Shown: positions 1 to 9,127, numbered from the stretch's first letter. The stretch is DNA of 64,000 bases from Brevibacillus gelatini (GCF_003710935.1 NZ_RHHS01000017.1:339900-403899), one strand, 5' to 3'. Notes: generated from the letters alone by a model not told the origin. Translations and numbers: made by a program.

Positions 1-2
1 TG

Positions 3-2306
3 GAAAAGCTGACGGAGCTGCCCGAGCTCGGGGACGAGCCGGCGGGAGAAAAATCGCAGTTGTGGGACATCTACCGTCAGATCGCATTGAAAAAGCGCAA
101 GGAAAAGCTGAAAGCGAGCTTCCAGCGCCCCATGGGTGATTGGGGCAAGGCCAAAGCATTTGCGGAGCAGTTGGAGAAGCTCATGGACGAGCAGGGACAG
201 CTGCAGGCGAACTTGAGCGGCTTTCAGCGGCGGGAAGCGCAGGAAGCGATGATGCACGCGGTTTTTGACGCGATGCAGGATGGCAAGCACCTGCTGGCAG
301 AGGCAGGAACAGGCACAGGCAAGTCGTTGGCCTACTTGCTGCCCGGCATCATTTGGGCGCAGCAAAACCGGGAGCAGTTGGTGGTCAGCACGAACACGAT
401 CCAGTTGCAAGAGCAGCTGCTTCACAAAGAAATTGCCACCTTGCAGAAATCGCTGCCGTTTTCCTTTACCGCTGCTACATTGAAGGGCAGGGGCAACTAC
501 TTGTGCCTGCGCAAGTTCGAGCAGGCGCTGGATGAGCCGGTGGAAGGCAGCAGCCAGGAAATGCGGCTGGCAAAAGGGCAACTGCTTACCTGGCTCACCC
601 AGACGGAGACAGGCGATGTGGAGGAATTGAGCATGCCGCCGAGCGGACAGCTTTTGTGGCAGCAGGTCAAAAGCGATACCGGCTCGTGCCTGAACCGCGC
701 CTGCCCGTGGTTTAGCCGCTGCTACTACTTCCAGGCAAAAGAACGGGCAAAGGAAGCGGATGTTCTCATCGTCAACCACGCCCTGCTCATCAGCGATCTG
801 CAAGCGGAGAACCGGATTTTGCCGCCCTACGAGGTCGCGATCATCGACGAGGCGCATCATCTGGAGGATGCGGCTACCCAGCATTTGGGCAAACAGTTGA
901 CGACAACGCAGCTGTTGTTTTTGCTCGACCGGGCTTCCCCGGAAAACGGGAATGCGATCGCACGCTTCACAGCAGAGCTTGCAAGCTGGCAGCCTGCGGT
1001 CTCACAGGAGCTGTCTGTGCACCTCAGCCAATGCAAAAAGCTGTCTGTTTCCTTGCGGGACAAAGCGCAGCAATTGAACCAGCTTTTGTTCGCATGGGCT
1101 TCGCAGCGGGCAGAAGAGACGACGGACGCTGGCCGCGAGACGGTGCGCTACCGCGCAGCCTCCTTCACGGGGAAGAACGAAAAAATCCGCAAAGTGACGA
1201 AAAAGCTGCTGGAAGGCATGACGGACTTCGCTCAGCACCTGGAGCAAATGCTAAAAAGCGTTCCCCAGGAAGAGAAGCCGCCGTTTTCCATCCGCAGCTT
1301 TCAAACCGATTTATACGGTCTGCTCAAGGAATGGCAGCAGGTGATGGAGCTTTTGCATTTCTTTTTGCTCGACCAAGACGACGAATACGTCTACTGGATG
1401 GAGGTCGAGTCCCGCATGGCGCGCAAGCAGGTGCATCTGTCTGCAGCATTGCTGAACGTGGCAGACTCGCTTGCGGAGCCGCTTTTTTCGCAAAAGCGCA
1501 GCCTGATTATGACGTCCGCCACCTTGACGGTCAAAGGCAGTTTTTCCTACGTGATGAGCCGCTTTGGCCTGGACAAGCTCCCCGCTGAACGGGTGCGCAC
1601 GCTGGTGCTGCCGTCTCCGTTTCATTACGAGGAACAGGGACTTTTGCTCATCCCGTCCGATTTCCCGGCACCGGGCAAAGAAAACGACCAGGCGTATCTC
1701 GATGCGATTGTCCAGGGCTGTGTCGATGTCGTCGTCGCGTCGAAGGGCAGAACCTTGATTCTGTTCACGTCACACTCGATGCTGCGGCTGGTGTACCAGG
1801 CGATGAAGGAGCGGCTGGCCGAGGAAGCAGAGCCGTATACCCTGTTCGGGCACGGGATCGACAGCAACAACCGCAGCAAGCTGGTGCGGCTGTTCAGGAC
1901 GATGGAGCGGAGCGTGCTCCTTGGGACGAGCAGTTTTTGGGAAGGCGTGGACATCCAGGGCGAGGAACTGAGCAGTCTCGTCATCGTGCGGCTGCCGTTT
2001 ACGCCGCCGAATCATCCCGTCTATCAGGGACGCGCCGAAGCGCTCAAGGCAGAGGGGAAAAACGCGTTTATGTCGCTCTCGCTGCCACAGGCGGTCATTT
2101 TGTTCAAGCAAGGGGTTGGCCGCCTGATCCGGCATCATTTGGACCGCGGCGTCGTAGTCGTGTTCGATACGCGTGTCGTCGAATCGCGCTATGGCCGTTC
2201 GTTTTTGCAATCCCTCCCGCCGTTTCAGGTTGCGACCGGCTCCTGGCCGACGCTGCGTGAGCGAATTGCGCCGTTCCTTCGTATGCAATCCTTGTCAGAT
2301 TCATAA
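3..2306 (+). CDS. dinG: ATP-dependent helicase DinG (5' end outside window)
   Basis: Superfamily 2 DNA helicase of the DinG/XPD type, which unwinds 5'-tailed DNA and R-loop or damage intermediates. The frame is open from the first bases, so the gene begins upstream; in Bacillus relatives the missing part is a 3'-5' exonuclease domain (family knowledge, not visible here). Visible are a Walker A motif EAGTGTGKS near nt 300-326, a DEAH box (IIDEAHH) near nt 840-860, and four cysteines between them (YLCLRK, GSCLNRAC, SRCYY) in the position of the XPD-type iron-sulfur cluster. The C-terminal helicase motif VGRLIRH lies near nt 2113-2133. A TTG at 60 could be mistaken for a start, but the coding frame continues upstream of it. 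Its place ahead of ypmB and asnS matches the Bacillus order. Confidence 0.95.
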   Translation, partial: EKLTELPELGDEPAGEKSQLWDIYRQIALKKRKEKLKASFQRPMGDWGKAKAFAEQLEKLMDEQGQLQANLSGFQRREAQEAMMHAVFDAMQDGKHLLAEAGTGTGKSLAYLLPGIIWAQQNREQLVVSTNTIQLQEQLLHKEIATLQKSLPFSFTAATLKGRGNYLCLRKFEQALDEPVEGSSQEMRLAKGQLLTWLTQTETGDVEELSMPPSGQLLWQQVKSDTGSCLNRACPWFSRCYYFQAKERAKEADVLIVNHALLISDLQAENRILPPYEVAIIDEAHHLEDAATQHLGKQLTTTQLLFLLDRASPENGNAIARFTAELASWQPAVSQELSVHLSQCKKLSVSLRDKAQQLNQLLFAWASQRAEETTDAGRETVRYRAASFTGKNEKIRKVTKKLLEGMTDFAQHLEQMLKSVPQEEKPPFSIRSFQTDLYGLLKEWQQVMELLHFFLLDQDDEYVYWMEVESRMARKQVHLSAALLNVADSLAEPLFSQKRSLIMTSATLTVKGSFSYVMSRFGLDKLPAERVRTLVLPSPFHYEEQGLLLIPSDFPAPGKENDQAYLDAIVQGCVDVVVASKGRTLILFTSHSMLRLVYQAMKERLAEEAEPYTLFGHGIDSNNRSKLVRLFRTMERSVLLGTSSFWEGVDIQGEELSSLVIVRLPFTPPNHPVYQGRAEALKAEGKNAFMSLSLPQAVILFKQGVGRLIRHHLDRGVVVVFDTRVVESRYGRSFLQSLPPFQVATGSWPTLRERIAPFLRMQSLSDS

Positions 2307-2347
2307 AATGAAGCAATAGTCTAGCAAGGATTTAGGTGATAAAATAA

Positions 2348-3259
2348 ATGTTATGGAAAAAAAAGTGGGTCTGGCTGCTGCTCGCCGCGTGTGTAGCTTT
2401 GTTGTGCTCGTGCTCGATTGACGCCCATCTGCAGGAAGCCGTGAAGGTAGACGACCCGTTTGCTGCTGAGCGTGCGGAAGAGTTTACGGGGCTTGTCGTT
2501 ACTTTTTTGGCGCTTCCGCATGGCGAAAGCACACTGGTGCGGCTGCCGGGCGGAAAAACGATGCTGATTGACACAGGCAGCGCAGAGGATTGGGGCACGT
2601 TGTCCACGCATCTGTCTGCCGCCAAGGTGACGCGCCTCGACTATCTCGTGCTTACGAACGATCAGCCCGAGTATGCAGGAGGATACCCTTTTTTAAGCCA
2701 GCAAATCATCATCGACTCGGTCATTGTGCCCAAGCTGATTTCTCCCTCGATCCGCCAGTTCGTCCCGCTTGACCTGATCCGCAAGCAGAAAGAGATCGAG
2801 GAGAACCAGGAATTGATTCTGGATACCGACGTGACACTGGAAGCTTTGCTGCCGAGCGAACCGCTGTTTTTGTCCCCGCAGAACAATTCACTCGTCTTTT
2901 TGCTCAAGCACGGCCAATTGCGGTTTTTGTTTGCGAGCGGGATCAACGAAAAAGCCGAGGAACGCCTGCTGGAACGCCATTCCGACCGACTCAAGGCGGA
3001 AGTCCTCAAGGTCGGCGACCAGGGGAGCAATCAAGGCACTTCTCAGCCGTTTCTCACGCGGGTCGATCCGCATGTTGCCGTCATCCAGACAGGCAAGGAG
3101 CGCAGCGGGGACGGCCAGTCCGAGGTGCTGGAGCGGCTGGGCGAATCGTGGGCGGAGACGTTTGTCACAGGCAGGGACGGCTCGATTGTTATTTTGTCCA
3201 ATGGGAAAGATTACAGGGTATTCAAGCAAAAAAATAGGGGGAAGACCGAAAGTGGCTAA
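2348..3259 (+). CDS. Lipoprotein with a degenerate ComEC-like metallo-beta-lactamase fold
   Basis: 303-residue protein with a lipoprotein-type signal: Lys-rich start, hydrophobic residues 7-20, and Cys22 as the likely lipidated residue. The rest follows the outline of the C-terminal beta-lactamase domain of ComEC/Rec2: GESTLVRLPGGKTMLIDTGS, then LTNDQPEYAGG where active members have T-H-x-H-x-D-H-x-G-G, then LKVGDQGS where ComEC has LKVGHHGS. All metal-binding His/Asp positions are therefore replaced (Asn104, Gln106, Glu108, Tyr109, Asp224, Gln225), so hydrolase activity is unlikely. A binding or structural role on the outer face of the membrane is inferred. It starts 41 nt after dinG and overlaps rex by 8 nt, which suggests co-transcription. 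The function is unknown. Confidence 0.8.
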   Translation: MLWKKKWVWLLLAACVALLCSCSIDAHLQEAVKVDDPFAAERAEEFTGLVVTFLALPHGESTLVRLPGGKTMLIDTGSAEDWGTLSTHLSAAKVTRLDYLVLTNDQPEYAGGYPFLSQQIIIDSVIVPKLISPSIRQFVPLDLIRKQKEIEENQELILDTDVTLEALLPSEPLFLSPQNNSLVFLLKHGQLRFLFASGINEKAEERLLERHSDRLKAEVLKVGDQGSNQGTSQPFLTRVDPHVAVIQTGKERSGDGQSEVLERLGESWAETFVTGRDGSIVILSNGKDYRVFKQKNRGKTESG

Positions 3260-3875
3260 ACACGAAAAGATTTCGGAAGCGGTCGTCCGCCGTTTGCCGA
3301 TTTATCTGCGTTACCTCAGCTATTTGCAGCAAAACGAGGTGACCACTGTTTCCTCCCAGCAAATGGGCAAAAATTTGGATGTGAATCCAGCCCAAATCCG
3401 AAAAGACCTGGCTACCTTCGGGGATTTCGGAAAAAAAGGGATTGGCTACGACGTCAATTACCTGGTGGAAAAAATACGGCAGATTTTGAAGCTGACAGAG
3501 GAAGTTCGCGTCGCCCTTGTAGGAGCCGGACATTTGGGGCATGCGATTAGCAACTACAACGCTTATTTGAAAGATAACATGCGGATTGCGGCCATTTTTG
3601 ACAACGATCCCGGCAAGCTCGGCAAAGAAGTGGCGGGCATCCCGATTCAGCCGATGGATGAACTGGCAAAAACGATCCCAGACAAGCAGATCAAGCTGGC
3701 GATCATTACGGTTCCCGCATCGGCTGCGCAATCCGTATGTGATCTGTTGACTCAAGCGGGTATCAAGGGAATTTTGAATTTTGCTCCTACGACCATTCGC
3801 GCCAATAAAGATGTGCGCATTCACTATGCAGATGTAACATCGAATTTGCAGAGCCTGGCTTATTACTTAACGTAA
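3252..3875 (+). CDS. rex: Redox-sensing transcriptional repressor Rex
   Basis: 207-residue Rex, which senses the NADH/NAD+ ratio and represses fermentative and respiratory genes. An N-terminal winged-helix domain (about residues 1-80, including VSSQQMGKNLDVNPAQIRKD) is followed by a Rossmann domain whose dinucleotide motif GAGHLG is at residues 91-96. The GTG at 3252 is chosen because GGGGGAAG lies just upstream and the resulting length fits the family; the reading frame is open far upstream inside the preceding gene and would otherwise give a false N-terminal extension. It overlaps the preceding lipoprotein gene by 8 nt. Confidence 0.95.
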   Translation: MAKHEKISEAVVRRLPIYLRYLSYLQQNEVTTVSSQQMGKNLDVNPAQIRKDLATFGDFGKKGIGYDVNYLVEKIRQILKLTEEVRVALVGAGHLGHAISNYNAYLKDNMRIAAIFDNDPGKLGKEVAGIPIQPMDELAKTIPDKQIKLAIITVPASAAQSVCDLLTQAGIKGILNFAPTTIRANKDVRIHYADVTSNLQSLAYYLT

Positions 3876-3890
3876 GAATGGAGTGTAACG

Positions 3891-5195
3891 ATGAAAAAGA
3901 CCATCCTCATCCACGCAACAGTGATTACAGTGAACGACAAAAACGAAGTGATCCACGATGGAGCTGTCGCATTCGAGGGCGACAAGATCACGTATGTAGG
4001 ACCAACTCCTGAGGATCTTACGGATGCCGGCTACGATGAAGTCATTGACCAAAAAGGCGACTTCATCCTGCCAGGACTGATTAATACGCACGGACACGCG
4101 GGCATGTCGCTTCTGCGCGGCTATGCCGACGATTTGCCGCTGCAGCAGTGGCTGGAAGAAAAAATGTGGCCGCTGGAAGCGCAATTTACCGCTGATTCCG
4201 TCAAATGGGGAACCCAGTTGTCGCTGATCGAAATGATCCGCACGGGTACCACGACATTCGTGGATATGTACGATCACATGGATGAGGTAGCCAAGGCGGT
4301 AGAAGCATCCGGCATGCGCGCCCGCCTGTGCCGCGGCATGATCGGACTGTGCTCGGAGGAAGAGCGTCAAACCAAGCTCGCCGACGCAACTGCCTTTGCC
4401 AAAGAATGGCACAACCAGGCAGACGGCCGTATTACCGTCATGATGGCACCGCATGCGCCGTACACTTGCTCGCCGGAATTCATCACGCAAATTATTGAAA
4501 AAGCGGACGAACTGTCCCTGCCACTGCACATCCATATGTCCGAAACGGCCTGGGAAGTCGGCCAAAACGAGAAAGACTACGGTCTGCGTCCGGTTGCTCA
4601 CCTGGAGAAACTCGGCATGTTCAACCGCCCGACACTGGTCGCACATGCTGTACATTTGACGGATGAAGAGATTGACATCTTGGCAAAATACAAAGTGAGA
4701 GTGTCGCATAACGTCGTGAGCAACCTGAAGCTGGCGAGCGGCGTAGCTCCTGTGCCAAAAATGCTGGCAAAAGGCGTGAGCGTCTCGCTTGGCACAGACA
4801 GCTCGGCGAGCAACAACAACCTCAACCTGTTTGAAGAATTGAAGCTCGCGGCGATTTTGCACAAAGGCGTAAACAACGACCCGGTTGCCGTGCCAGCCGA
4901 AGAAGCGTTGCGCATGGCGACACGCTACGGCGCAGACGGCGTATTCCAGTCGGACACGCTCGGCAGCATCGAAGTAGGCAAACAGGCTGACCTGATCGTT
5001 CTCGACAGCCATCAAGCCCATTTCCACCCGGCGCACGAGCCGATTTCCCATGTCGTCTATGCCGCCAATGGCCGCGATGTCAAAGACACGATTGTTGCGG
5101 GCAAATTTTTGATGCGCAACCACAAGCTGCTCACAATCGACGAGGAGAGGGCTATCTACGAAGCGAACCGTATGTTCCAGAAGTTGAAACGGTAA
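3891..5195 (+). CDS. mtaD: 5-methylthioadenosine/S-adenosylhomocysteine deaminase
   Basis: 434-residue amidohydrolase of the MTA/SAH deaminase family, which deaminates 5'-methylthioadenosine and S-adenosylhomocysteine to inosine derivatives. Metal-binding NTHGH (His67, His69) follows the ILPGLINTHGH entry of the TIM barrel. Later elements include HIHMSET, the VAHAVHLT histidine and the terminal metal Asp in SLGTDSSASNNNLN. A good ribosome-binding site (GGAGTG) precedes the ATG. It lies 15 nt after rex in the same direction. Other amidohydrolases (chlorohydrolase, guanine deaminase) share the fold, but the sequence reads as MtaD. Confidence 0.9.
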   Translation: MKKTILIHATVITVNDKNEVIHDGAVAFEGDKITYVGPTPEDLTDAGYDEVIDQKGDFILPGLINTHGHAGMSLLRGYADDLPLQQWLEEKMWPLEAQFTADSVKWGTQLSLIEMIRTGTTTFVDMYDHMDEVAKAVEASGMRARLCRGMIGLCSEEERQTKLADATAFAKEWHNQADGRITVMMAPHAPYTCSPEFITQIIEKADELSLPLHIHMSETAWEVGQNEKDYGLRPVAHLEKLGMFNRPTLVAHAVHLTDEEIDILAKYKVRVSHNVVSNLKLASGVAPVPKMLAKGVSVSLGTDSSASNNNLNLFEELKLAAILHKGVNNDPVAVPAEEALRMATRYGADGVFQSDTLGSIEVGKQADLIVLDSHQAHFHPAHEPISHVVYAANGRDVKDTIVAGKFLMRNHKLLTIDEERAIYEANRMFQKLKR

Positions 5196-5572
5196 AAGGC
5201 TCCTGTCTGGTGTGGGACAGGAGTAAGGGAGTGTAGGTGTAGGTAGGGGAATATGGGTACTACATCATGCCGTGCTCATTTTCGCCACAACTCTGTCAGG
5301 GGATGATGGCGAAAATGCAGTGTGGGTGTGTGTGACAGTTGACGCAATGGAGAAGACAATGCAGCCCAGGAGACTCGGTATTCCTGTAGCAAAAACCCTA
5401 GGATGTCAGGAGATGCGTTTTGTTGCGGTGACTTCACGCGCTCACCTCCTTGCGGGTGTATCAGTAGTATGACCGCCCGGCCCCGAGCTATGAATAGCAA
5501 CTTTTCCGTGTCGTTCTAAAACCTTCCCGTATAGCATAGGCTAGAGACAAAAATGGGACAGGGGGAACGGAA
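5196..5572. other. Gene-free interval with a 10-bp stem hairpin
   Basis: 377 bp between mtaD and the next gene. Short open frames here have no ribosome-binding site and no family resemblance. An inverted repeat CTCCTGTC/GACAGGAG just after mtaD lacks a T-run. A 10-bp perfect stem CATTTTCGCC (5277-5286) / GGCGAAAATG (5308-5317) with a 21-nt loop lies further on. No known riboswitch is recognised. Confidence 0.5.
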
Positions 5573-6244
5573 ATGTACATCCGGCCCAAACAGCTGTGGT
5601 GGCTTTTCCCGATTTTTCTCGGTCTGTTTTGTCTGGGGATGGCGCTCGGCTCAGCAGGCGAATGGAGTCGTTCGGCGTCTGTTACCAAGCAGGAGTCGTA
5701 TCCGGTGCCGCAGCTACTGGAGCAGTTGACACAGGACGAAGAGCGTGCCTTTTTGGTTTACATGCACGATCAGGTGTTGAGCGGACGCTACGTACACGAG
5801 AAGTTCACCCTCGACGGGGAAATCGGGGGACACAAACTGGCGATCAGCCGTAACGATGAACAGCCGGTTTCCGTAAGAATAGACGGACAGGTACAGGATC
5901 ATGCCGCCTTGCCCTACGCTTTGTTTACACCGTATGAACATGCGACCCTGCTGAAAAGTGTGCTGTCATCCATCTCGCCCGAGCCCGTCGCGGATCTGTC
6001 AGGGAGTGACTGGAGCGGCTATCGCCTTGCCGTGCCGCCGGAAAAGGTGACGTCGCTTCTCGCGATGTGGCTGGGGCCGTCTTTTCCCATCGCGGACATC
6101 ACGCCCGAACTGGCGAGAGGGATCAGCATCGAGTATCAGCTATGGTATGAGCCGGATACAGGCACGCTTCGCCAGCTGGAGCTTTTAATGCAAATGAGGA
6201 CGGCGGCTGGCGTCAAACAGGACCAGCTGCGCTTCCGTTTGTAA
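5573..6244 (+). CDS. Membrane-anchored protein of unknown function
   Basis: 223 residues. One N-terminal hydrophobic segment (about residues 9-28) is followed by a soluble, mostly extracytoplasmic domain. No catalytic motif or known family is recognised. AGGGGG lies 8-13 nt before the ATG. It is followed after 31 nt by ypmB, so the two may be co-transcribed. It stands at a place where Bacillus has no such gene between dinG and ypmB, so it looks lineage-specific (inference). Confidence 0.75.
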   Translation: MYIRPKQLWWLFPIFLGLFCLGMALGSAGEWSRSASVTKQESYPVPQLLEQLTQDEERAFLVYMHDQVLSGRYVHEKFTLDGEIGGHKLAISRNDEQPVSVRIDGQVQDHAALPYALFTPYEHATLLKSVLSSISPEPVADLSGSDWSGYRLAVPPEKVTSLLAMWLGPSFPIADITPELARGISIEYQLWYEPDTGTLRQLELLMQMRTAAGVKQDQLRFRL

Positions 6245-6275
6245 TGTCAACCGCATAAAGGAGTTAAACGGGAAC

Positions 6276-6755
6276 GTGATAGTGAGAATCATTGTGGGAG
6301 CGATCATCGTGCTGGTGTTGACAGGCGCGGGATTTGCCTATCATCTGACGGCTTCCGTAGCAGGAGAGCGCAAGCAATTCGAGGCGACCGTCCGCGAGTG
6401 GGTACAGGCGCGGACGACCATCGCAGAAATCGAGTCCATCGACGAATACCGCGGGACGGAGAGCTACGCTGTCGTCATCGGCAAAAACAAGGCCGGCACG
6501 CCTGTCGTCGCCTGGATGACGGCGGAAAAAGCAGTGTTTGACCGGATGGATCTTGCCGTGCCGCGCAAACATGTCGAGGAAGCAGTAAGCAAGGCGTATC
6601 CGCAATCAGCGATTACCCATATCGTCCCCGGACTTGAAGGGGACAAGAAATTTTGGGAAGTCACGGTAAAAGACGCAAATGGCCGCTACCACTACTTGCA
6701 TTACGATTTGTTCAGTGGGGCCCTGCTCACCTCTTATGTTTTGTCGCCTGCATGA
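6276..6755 (+). CDS. ypmB: YpmB-like membrane-anchored protein (DUF5590/PepSY type)
   Basis: 159 residues. An N-terminal transmembrane helix (about residues 3-22) is followed by an extracytoplasmic domain with two PepSY-like halves; the second ends in FWEVTVKDANGRYHYLHYDLFSG, typical of YpmB. Start GTG at 6276 has AAAGGAGTT 10 nt upstream. In B. subtilis ypmB lies between dinG and asnS; here it has the same relative position but with extra genes on both sides. PepSY-type domains are often protease-inhibitory or protein-binding; no activity is known for YpmB. Confidence 0.85.
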   Translation: MIVRIIVGAIIVLVLTGAGFAYHLTASVAGERKQFEATVREWVQARTTIAEIESIDEYRGTESYAVVIGKNKAGTPVVAWMTAEKAVFDRMDLAVPRKHVEEAVSKAYPQSAITHIVPGLEGDKKFWEVTVKDANGRYHYLHYDLFSGALLTSYVLSPA

Positions 6756-6778
6756 TCGCTTCATAAAAAGAACGGATG

Positions 6779-6809
6779 ACAGGTCTTTTCCGATTGGGAA
6801 AAGGCCTGT
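6779..6809 (+). terminator. Stem-loop after ypmB, possible terminator
   Basis: ACAGGTCTTTTCC pairs with GGAAAAGGCCTGT across a 5-nt loop (one G-T pair). The T-run is short, so termination may be weak. Confidence 0.5.
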
Positions 6810-6854
6810 TTGGCATGCTACCCAACATCTGTATAAAAAATTGATATACCCATG

Positions 6855-6863
6855 TGATATACT
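6855..6863 (+). promoter_or_regulatory. Extended -10 promoter
   Basis: TGATATACT matches the TGnTATAAT extended -10 form, about 50 nt before the start of the small membrane protein/FtsH-like pair. No good -35 is seen. Confidence 0.45.
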
Positions 6864-6914
6864 GTTTTTGTTGATAAAAGAGAACAACGAGAACGCAATA
6901 TGGGGGGAGTAGCC

Positions 6915-7442
6915 GTGCAGTTGAAATTGAGTGCGATCGGATTGTCCTTGCTAGCGACACTTGCTCTCCTGTTCGGAGGATGGTTCTTGTATCAGAAAAT
7001 GGAGATCGAGGAGCCGATCCGCGCAGAAATCGGTCAGATGCAATCCGCCACCTTGGGCGATTTTGCTGTGAGCAAAGACAAAATTCAAATAGATTTGAAA
7101 GTGACCAATCCGGAGACGTTTCCGGCGGAGTACCGCAATCTCGTAGCCAAAACGGAAAAGGTTGCGGGCAGCAAACAAGTGACAATCGTGGTCACGAACC
7201 AGTCAGAAGCGATGACAGACATTTGGAAAAGCGGACAGTTCGTCTTTACGGAAGCGATGGACTTGCATCAGTACAGCCGCATCCCTGCTCTGATCGAGGA
7301 GTGGAAGCAGACGAACAAACTGGATGCAGCATCTGCCTTGATGGATGATGCAAATATCTACGTTTACTTGAAAAAAGGAGCGGAGGATTTCTACACCATT
7401 ATTCCCCGTTCCGAGACAAAAGAGGTGACGGCGCGTGGGTAA
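6915..7442 (+). CDS. Membrane-anchored protein paired with the FtsH-like protease
   Basis: 175 residues from GTG 6915. That start is preferred over the ATG at 6900 because the only Shine-Dalgarno sequence (GGGGGGAG) lies between the two. One N-terminal transmembrane helix (about residues 8-25) is followed by an extracytoplasmic domain of about 145 residues with no recognised motif. The last 8 nt overlap the start of the FtsH-like gene, so translation is probably coupled. A role as partner, adaptor or inhibitor of that protease is inferred from the coupling only. Confidence 0.75.
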   Translation: MQLKLSAIGLSLLATLALLFGGWFLYQKMEIEEPIRAEIGQMQSATLGDFAVSKDKIQIDLKVTNPETFPAEYRNLVAKTEKVAGSKQVTIVVTNQSEAMTDIWKSGQFVFTEAMDLHQYSRIPALIEEWKQTNKLDAASALMDDANIYVYLKKGAEDFYTIIPRSETKEVTARG

Positions 7443-8949
7443 AGAATGGCTGCTTGGCATCGTTCCTGCCGTCCTTGTTTTTCTGGTTTTTCTCGGAGTG
7501 AACATCACGCCGTTTGTACTGTTTGCCGCCGTTCTCGGTGCGATTTACTTCCTCGTCGTGCGTCAGCAAAACGGTCAGGGAGGCAATGTCGCGCTTGGCG
7601 GCAAACGAAAGCAGAACAAGCACGAAATTCCGAAGTCGGACGTGCAGTTTGCCGATATTGGCGGACAGGAGCGGGCCAAAAAAGAATTGAAGGAATCGCT
7701 TGATTTTCTTGTGTACAAAGACAAGATCGAGCAATACGGCATTCGCCCAATCAAAGGCGTACTGTTGACCGGACCTCCCGGAACAGGAAAAACGCTGATG
7801 GCAAAAGCCGCAGCGAACTACACCAACTCTGCCTTCGTGGCCGCTTCCGGCTCCCAGTTTGTCGAGATGTACGTTGGGGTCGGGGCGCAGCGTGTGCGAG
7901 AGCTGTTTAAAGAAGCAAGAACGATGGCGGAGAAAAACGGGCAGGACAGCGCGATTATTTTCATCGATGAGATAGATGTCATCGGGGGAAAACGGGATGG
8001 TCAGCAGCAGCGGGAGTACGACCAGACCTTGAACCAGCTTTTGACCGAGATGGACGGGGTGGCGACGAGCGACAAGCCGCGCATTTTGGTCATGGCTGCG
8101 ACGAACCGCAAGGACATGCTCGATGCCGCACTGCTTCGACCGGGCCGTTTTGACCGTCACATTACCGTCGATTTGCCCGACAAGCCTGCGCGAGAGCAAA
8201 TTTTGACCATCCATACGGCGAACAAGCCACTTGGCGAGGATGTTGTTCTGGAAAAAGTGGCGCAAGAGACGTTTGGCTTTTCCGGTGCGCAACTGGAAAG
8301 CGTCGCGAACGAGGCCGCCATCTACGCCATGCGCGACAAAAGCGAGAAAATCATGGCGAAGCATTTTGCCTACGCCGTAGACAAGGTCATGCTCGGCGAA
8401 AAAGTCGACCGCCAGGCTTCCGAGGAAGAGAAGAAGCGGGTTGCCCTGCATGAGCTTGGCCACGCGATCGTAAGCGAAGTGGTGCGTCCCGGCTCTGTCT
8501 CGCAGGTCACGCTCAGCCCGCGCGGCAAGGCGCTCGGCTACGTCCGGCAAAATCCGATGGAAGACCGCTACCTGTACACCAAAGAGGCGCTGGAAAAGCA
8601 GATCATGGTCAGCCTCGCCGGAGCGGTAGCCGAAGAAATCTACTACGGCGGACGCAGTACCGGCTCGAAAAACGATTTCGAGCAAGCGCTGGGAATGGCG
8701 CAGGAGATCGTGACGAGCGGCATGTCCGACCTTGGGATTGTTCATTTGCAGTACGTTGACAAAAACCGGATTCACGACGAAGTGGAGCGATTGCTCTCCC
8801 GCCTGCTGGAGGATACGCGCAGCCTGCTCAAACAGTATGACGACGTATTCCGCACAGGTCTTGGCACGCTATTGGAGGCGGAAGTTCTGCAAGGCGACGA
8901 GTTCCGGACGCTTCTGTCGCAGACGAGACAGGAAGCCGCTGTCTCGTAA
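7435..8949 (+). CDS. Short FtsH-like membrane AAA+ metalloprotease
   Basis: 504 residues. Two N-terminal transmembrane helices (about 5-21 and 24-43) with almost no loop between them replace the long extracytoplasmic domain of standard FtsH (about 600-650 residues). Walker A GPPGTGKT lies at residues 113-120 and Walker B FIDEID near 180; an SRH region with LRPGRFDR is present. The zinc motif is HELGH at 339-343 (canonical FtsH has HEAGH), with Asp414 in KNDFEQA as third ligand. All catalytic residues are present, so it should be active in ATP-dependent proteolysis of membrane proteins. The pore motif region GSQFVEMYVGVGAQRVR is intact. It is likely a paralogue of the housekeeping FtsH, which is not in this window. 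Confidence 0.9.
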   Translation: MGKEWLLGIVPAVLVFLVFLGVNITPFVLFAAVLGAIYFLVVRQQNGQGGNVALGGKRKQNKHEIPKSDVQFADIGGQERAKKELKESLDFLVYKDKIEQYGIRPIKGVLLTGPPGTGKTLMAKAAANYTNSAFVAASGSQFVEMYVGVGAQRVRELFKEARTMAEKNGQDSAIIFIDEIDVIGGKRDGQQQREYDQTLNQLLTEMDGVATSDKPRILVMAATNRKDMLDAALLRPGRFDRHITVDLPDKPAREQILTIHTANKPLGEDVVLEKVAQETFGFSGAQLESVANEAAIYAMRDKSEKIMAKHFAYAVDKVMLGEKVDRQASEEEKKRVALHELGHAIVSEVVRPGSVSQVTLSPRGKALGYVRQNPMEDRYLYTKEALEKQIMVSLAGAVAEEIYYGGRSTGSKNDFEQALGMAQEIVTSGMSDLGIVHLQYVDKNRIHDEVERLLSRLLEDTRSLLKQYDDVFRTGLGTLLEAEVLQGDEFRTLLSQTRQEAAVS

Positions 8950-8968
8950 TCCCAGGTCTATTCGAGAA

Positions 8969-9012
8969 AACCTGTCAGCCAACGAATACCGTTGGTTTGA
9001 CAGGTTTTTTTG
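8969..9012 (+). terminator. Rho-independent terminator after the FtsH-like gene
   Basis: AACCTGTCA-CCAACG pairs with CGTTGG-TGACAGGTT and is followed by a run of seven T. Confidence 0.9.
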
Positions 9013-9127
9013 CGTGTGCGGCTATCGGGACGATCGTAACAAATTTCGCCGTGCGGTGCCAAAAGCCTACTACTTTGAATATGTTACACAATGATACGGG
9101 AATGACATCAGGAGGCAAGGAGACTCT

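Noticed and set aside
3867..5123. 418-codon minus-strand frame opposite mtaD
   Set aside because: Antisense of a clear amidohydrolase gene.
5272..5472. 66-codon ORF between mtaD and the next gene
   Set aside because: No ribosome-binding site, no protein-like composition, and it spans a hairpin.
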